From NCBI RefSeq assembly GCF_030867145.1, contig NC_134429.1, forward strand, positions 18,523,115-18,587,114: a stretch of 64,000 bases of DNA, in the 5' to 3' direction. Source of the stretch: Opisthocomus hoazin (lineage: Eukaryota; Chordata; Aves; Opisthocomiformes; Opisthocomidae). The notes below the pieces were generated by a model. The model had not been told where the DNA came from, did no database searches, and saw only the letters and a list, made by a program, of their open reading frames with translations. Both the position numbers and the translations under genes were made by a program. Shown here piece by piece: positions 58,501-64,000 of this stretch (its first letter is position 1; every line of letters starts with the position of its first letter).

Positions 58501-61500
58501 GTCGAGCCTGGGAATCTCAGACAGGATCCAGATTCACACGCAGTGGAAATGAGAACTGCAAATAACTTGCTGGCTGCTGTCTTAGTTTCTCAGCCGTGGT
58601 CAGAAACCAGGTAGGCTACCAACTGGGATGGATTTTATTGCCTGTGAGGCACAAATTTTTGTGCTGGCAAAACAGTAGGCTCTGTTCATATTGTTGCTGC
58701 TCTGTACACAGAAGCACTTGCGTTCTTCACAGGCTGTCAGTCATCCTGGCAGCTTTTAGCAGCTGTAAGTAAGCATCCGTTGCTAATTACTTTTTCATCA
58801 ATTTCCAAGGAGGGTGGCAAAGATCCTAACCAAGGTAATTGCGTGATAGATTAGGGTGTGCTCTGAACCACATAGAGTATTTCATTACTGAAAACCTTTG
58901 GAGCATTAGCGTTTTTCTTCCTTTTCATTTAAAAATAATTAATAAAAAAAAAATTCAATGCAATCTAAAAGAAGCACTGGTTAAGAAAACCAAACCCAAA
59001 AAACCTACCCAGAGAAACCAAGAAATTCCAAGTGGAAGTTGATGTTCTGGTCTACTAACTGTACTATTGCAGTTCTGCTTTCATAATGCGGGGGACATTT
59101 TAATTGTTATCGCTTGTGAGACATCAGCTGAATCTGTTCTCAGTAATGCTTTTTCTTCTTGTTTGTGTGCATCAGTGAAGTTTTATCATTTTCACAGCCC
59201 ATTGGAGCATGGGCCAGGGATTTAGGTTGGGTAAGAAACATGGAAATGGAGAACTGCATCAGGCTTTCTGTACTCAGAATAGATAGCATTGAAGCAAGTT
59301 TGCAGCAGCTTTCATGAGCTGATGAATTTGAAGAGTGTTTACATGCCTGTTGATATGAATGTTGTCCTGAAACTGTTGTTTATGTTGCAATTTGTGCCTT
59401 CGCGTCAGGGTTGGGAAATGTATCCTGCAAGCTTCACCCCCTTGCTCTTATCCCTTCCATTGTGCTTCAGTGTTAGAGTTATTGTGTTATGCTCAGAACA
59501 ATATCCAGAATGAACGAGAGCATATTGCTTTTCTGTACAGATTCAGGGTGAGCAGAGGGATAGTACTGTGACTGCAATGCAAGAGGCTTTCCTTTAGGCT
59601 TTCCTCATTGACCTTGAACGAGTTACTTGAGAACAAAAAGGCAGCATTATTTTCAGACGTACTGGAGAGCACATTAAGGGCTGAGAAGTGCTCAGGCTCC
59701 ACAGAAGTGTGTGACATGGTATCTAGCCTTTCTAGCTCTCTGGTGTTAGAAAATGCAATGCAAATAGGGAATTTAAGCACCACTTGAAAACTCGGGGAGT
59801 GAGGAGTAAATGGGAGCAGCTTCAGATGTATATGCCTATGAGTGTCATCCCACAATAGCTTGGTCTGTGAGCCAGTGTCCCTGCCCTCCTTGACATATCT
59901 GAGTCCCATTTTAACTGCAAAGGAATGCTGAAGTACTGGTGAAGAAAAAGTGTCAACAGGAAGATCCGTTATCAAGAGCAACTTACCCTGAAGCTTGCTA
60001 AATCCAGTGCTGGGCAAACAACAGAAGTCAGGGGAGTGAGAGAGAAAAACAATAGTTAAAATATTGCTCCACAGGGAGCCAGGTCACAGAGGAAACACTT
60101 GAGGGAGGTGGCTTTTTCTTGAGGAGCTGTAGTTGCTTGTTATTCTGTGGAGGACTGCTGTACTCTGTGACAGAGATCTCTGTTTGGAGAATGGACTCTG
60201 GTGCTGATCTGAAAAATGGGCAGGAGATCTGGAGAATGACAGGTAGCATGCATATCATACACCAGACCCATGGACTGCAGATTTGAACCAGGACTTAACG
60301 TGTATCTATTTTGAGATACCAAGCAGGTTGTTTACTCTCCCATATACTCAGTGTGATTGCCTTGACTTTCTGTTTGAAACACTAAAAGCTGTACCCCGTG
60401 ATGAGGAGATGCTCCAGCCCAAGTTCTCAGTAGATCTCGCATGAGAAGGTCTATGATGAGGAGACTGGGTGACTTAGCAGAAGGGATTTGACGTGCTAGT
60501 TTTATGCATTTAACTTGCTATGGACTTCCAAAATCAGGATTGTTGAAGCTTCTTTAGAGTATTGCTCTTCGTAGTTTACTTTGTTGCATTTGAAGCACTG
60601 CCTGCATTCCTCTGGCTTGTTGTTCACAGTTAGAACAAAGCTGTTTGTTGCTCTTGGTGTTCAAAATATGCATCACTATAAATTAAGTACAACTATATCA
60701 GCAACACTTCGAGTCTTCTGTCTTATATCACAGCAAACAAGCGCTAATTAGTTTTTAAGGCTTCCTATAACACAGCCAGGCTGCTGAACAGCATCTCCAG
60801 ATTCATCAGATGGGACCCAACTTCAGACACAGGGGTAGGGGATTGGGTGCAGACTCAGTCTTAGGACAGGTGTATTTAAAATACAGAGTGCATAGAAAGG
60901 ATTTCTCTAGCTGTCCATTGGATTTATGTAACTGAACTAAGATTTGTCCTTTAACAGCAGAAATGCCCTTGTGAGTGTACTGATTTTACTGAGGCCAGAC
61001 AAGCTCAAGGAGAAAAGAGGACTTGTCCTTTATATCTGTCTTTCCGGACAAAGATTTTAGCTATTGATATCTGATTGATAACCTGGTTTCTCTAATAATA
61101 CCTGGTACCTCTGCTATTCTTCCAAGTATTTCGCAAGGAAAACTAAAGAGTCTGAGAAGCTCTGCGAGACTGGTACCGTAAGTGCCCATAACGAATCTGG
61201 AATACCCAGTCTCACCATGGATAATGATGAAATTGGATTCTGTTTGTTGTCCTGCTACAACCTGGGAGGCTTGCATGCATCTTCCAGAAATAAATGCATG
61301 TGAGGAAATATCATTTCAGTGATGAATCTATGGCTGTGAAGCCCTAAGAATACTGATAGCAGGGTCTTTCTGAAAATCTGTAATCTTAGGTGGACTTTTT
61401 ATGTGTGGGAGTCTTAAGCCCTGTTCTTCTACACCAGAACCCTGACAGTTATCTTTGGTTTACTGAATTGCACATGGGCAAACTGTGCTGCTTACCAGCT

Positions 61501-64000
61501 TTCTGTATTACACAGGACTTCCAGTCTGTCACTGCATACTGGGTTTATGACCTGCTGGTGCACGCACACCCCGAGTACTCAGTCTCACACAACCAAGACT
61601 GTTGCTGGCTTTTCAGCTTTGCTACTAACAAGGAACTCTGATCTGTTGTGCATTGCCACCCGACTCCTTACTTGTACAAGGCGGTTTCCACTGCCTCAGG
61701 CACTATCTGTGAGGCCTGTCTGAGTCTGATTATTCTTGCTTTTACCAGCATCCCAGTAAATATTGTTTGAAGGCAAGGTATATATTACTGGTGTGCCACT
61801 TTACGGCACGCCACACAGCTCTTTATTGCTGGGTGACACGAAGTCCAGGACCATGACCTTTGGAAAGCTCTCACTCTCCCCTAAGGAATTTCACGAGTAA
61901 ATCACTGACTTTTTTTACTGATTGTTGCAGTTAAGCAGTGGGGAACAAGTCCCCTGCTTAATTTTTTTATATAGCTTTCTATCCAGTGAAGTATCAGGTA
62001 TATGTCGGTGGCTGTCAGTTGATCTGTGTGTCTCAAAAGTTAGATTTTATTTGAAATCTTAATGTTGGAGGCTTCCATTTCCTTCAAAGCTGACTTGGAG
62101 CAATTGTCAAACTGTTCTAAGTATGATTTATGAAAATCATGATTCATGCCAGCTGTAAGAAAGATCCCCTTTATGCCTTATATACTTTCTGTGAGATATG
62201 TATGCTTTGCTAAAAATGCACTTTTGAAAGACAAGACGGGTGAATGAGAATTTTGCCTCTCCAGAACAAAACTTAGTTTGAAGAGTCCTCATGCAGGAGC
62301 ACATTGAAAGAGCTTAACTGAATGCTTGCTGGAAGGGCAGTTTCTGCCCCTTCTGGAGGCAGGACTCTTCCCTGCTGCCATAATATCTAACTAGATATCG
62401 CTCAAACCAAATGCTAGTCCTGCTCACAAGTGCTTTCACTCATGACTTGTTTCTAAGAATACTCTTCTTGTTGAAAGAGCTGAATCAGTCTGAAAACAAG
62501 TTTTACAGCTAAGTCCCAGGGAAGAGATGACTGGAGATACTTGTTCTTGTTTACATTTTAAACACTGTGTAACTGCGTCAGTTCTTGAATGAGTTTTCTT
62601 TAACAATGATGGCTTGAAGCGATAAGCGCTTTCTTTATAGCCTGTGGCTTAGACAAGTAAACAAAAAGCTGGTTCTGACCAGTATGGAAACAGGACTGGT
62701 CCTGTTGCAGTGAAATCGCGTTCCAGCCAGATCTGCAGTTCTTGGGCTCTAAGAACTATTGGCCTAAAAGGGCAGGTGGCAGACACAGGGAGTATGTGTG
62801 TTCGTTTGGTCATGCCCACCTAAGGAGCAAGGGTTCTGATAAGCTCCCAGTGCTGATGGTGTTCACTGTAACTAAAGGAAAGGGTCTTTCGTTGTGTTCA
62901 CGTTACATGAAAACTGTAAGAGGGCTGTGATGCTGAATGTGTGGAAGCTGTGGCATGTGTAAGAAACGGATTCTAGTGATTGTAGTTTGTGCCACTTAGT
63001 ATTTTTCTTTGCATATAGATCTTTGGTGTCTCTTGTTTTAAAGTAAAAGCTGTGGGCTGATACTGGTAGCCAATTCTGTCTCTAATCTGTATTGTAGTAC
63101 AAACCTGCCTTCCCTGGAAGGCAGGTGATGGCCCATGCAAGTAGGGTGTCAGGTATTGAGGAGTTCATGCAGCACGTCTTTTCTTTAGGCTCCTGGTGCC
63201 CTTCCTCAGGCCGTGGAAGAGAGCTAATTCCCATTTTTACAGATCAGGAGACTTTTTGTCCATGCAGCCCCTCTGGCTTGGACCCCAGCCTGTTTGATTT
63301 CCAGTGGCTGTTCAGCAGAAGATGGATTATGTGCTAAAGCACTCCGCTGAACACTCGAACCTCGGGGCCGAGTCCTGCTGTCCTTTAGAGTTCAGCAGGA
63401 GTTAGCAGGGCTCACGAGCGTCACTTCCACTAGCTGGACGGAGTTTCCTCCCAAAGCCCGTGCATCTTGCATCTGTGCAGCAGGAGGTGGGGCCTAGTGA
63501 GGAGGAGAGGTTGCTCTTTATCTGATGTTCACATGGCTGTTGGAGGAGAGGTTGCTCTTTATCTGATGTTCACATGGCTGTTGCTCCACCCCTTCCCCAT
63601 TGTTCTGCCAGCACATAACAGGGTCTTTTTCTGGTTCTCCGCTCCAGCCCTGCGTTCGAGGCCTCCGCTTTTCCTGGGAGGCGCAGAGTCCTGCGGTCGT
63701 ATTTATATGCAGGAAGAAAGGCAGGCCTGTTCGGTCGGACAAAGCTGGCATTGTGCTACGTGCTCAAGCAGAGGCTTGTCAAAGGCTTCGTGCTCTAAAC
63801 ATCCCCTGGGCAGTGCTTGCTCAGAAACCCCAGGCAGCTGAACAGAGAGAGTGCCACTTCCATGAGGATTCTTTGTCTTCAGGGGAAGGAGAAGGCAGTC
63901 TCTAATCGGTTTAATGCACTCTACTACCTGATGGAGTTGGTGTCCAGTGTTTCCAAAGAGTGCTGTAACAGCACTAGGGCAGTGAGGAGGATTTGATATA
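52526..64000. other. Downstream intergenic region, no gene recognised
   Basis: Only short open frames without recognisable domains. A somewhat GC-richer segment at about 56250-57250 and an A18-like run near 56059-56076 were seen but not assigned to any element. I looked for miR-200b/200a/429 seed-like mature sequences, because in human that cluster lies next to C1orf159, and did not find them here. Confidence 0.45.
63501..63582 (+). repeat. Perfect 41-bp tandem duplication
   Basis: Two identical 41-base units lie directly adjacent (63501-63541 and 63542-63582), each starting GGAGGAGAGGTTGCTC and ending CATGGCTGTT. Perfect identity suggests a recent duplication or a polymorphic minisatellite. 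Confidence 0.95.

Noticed and set aside
63325-63415. GGTTCGAG on the minus strand, suggestive of a tRNA T-loop
   Set aside because: The flanking bases do not pair as a T-stem and no acceptor or anticodon arm can be drawn.

Overview
The window is vertebrate nuclear DNA. GT-AG introns, AATAAA poly(A) signals, one CpG-island promoter and long non-coding stretches show this directly. It most likely comes from a bird, probably a microchromosome equivalent to human 1p36.33. The reasons are the compact introns of the first gene, the very low density of recognisable transposons, and the neighbouring pair RNF223 and C1orf159, which also sit together at human 1p36.33. The species cannot be named from sequence alone.

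Layout. (1) 95-6347, plus strand: ten exons encoding the phosphatase domain and C-terminal tail of an SHP-family (PTPN6/PTPN11) tyrosine phosphatase. The 5' exons (SH2 domains) lie off the left edge. A probable 3' UTR runs to about 8235. (2) 10479-11288, minus strand: a single coding exon for the RING E3 ligase RNF223, with a poly(A) signal at 10069-10074 and a probable 5' non-coding exon and small GC-rich promoter near 14.5-14.8 kb. (3) 14.8-34.6 kb: mostly non-coding and AT-rich. It holds one gene-like signal with a TATA box and strong splice sites (25.7-27.6 kb) and one CpG-rich, coding-like island on the minus strand (29.47-29.73 kb). (4) 34.64-35.48 kb: a CpG island with a back-to-back pair of ZNF143-type motifs, a YY1 motif and an X-box. 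This is the promoter of C1orf159 and possibly of a divergent transcript. (5) 40727-49846, plus strand: eight coding exons of C1orf159, a 202-residue single-pass membrane protein, with a 3' UTR to about 52.53 kb. (6) 52.53-64 kb: no gene recognised; there is a perfect 41-bp tandem duplication at 63501-63582.

The three genes do not form a pathway. The phosphatase is a cytosolic signalling enzyme, RNF223 a membrane-anchored ubiquitin ligase, and C1orf159 an uncharacterised type I membrane protein. The most interesting observation is that the phosphatase shares diagnostic residues with both PTPN6 and PTPN11 and sits in a 1p36-like block paralogous to the 12p13 block holding PTPN6. It may therefore be a third SHP ohnologue, which is inference until a tree is built.
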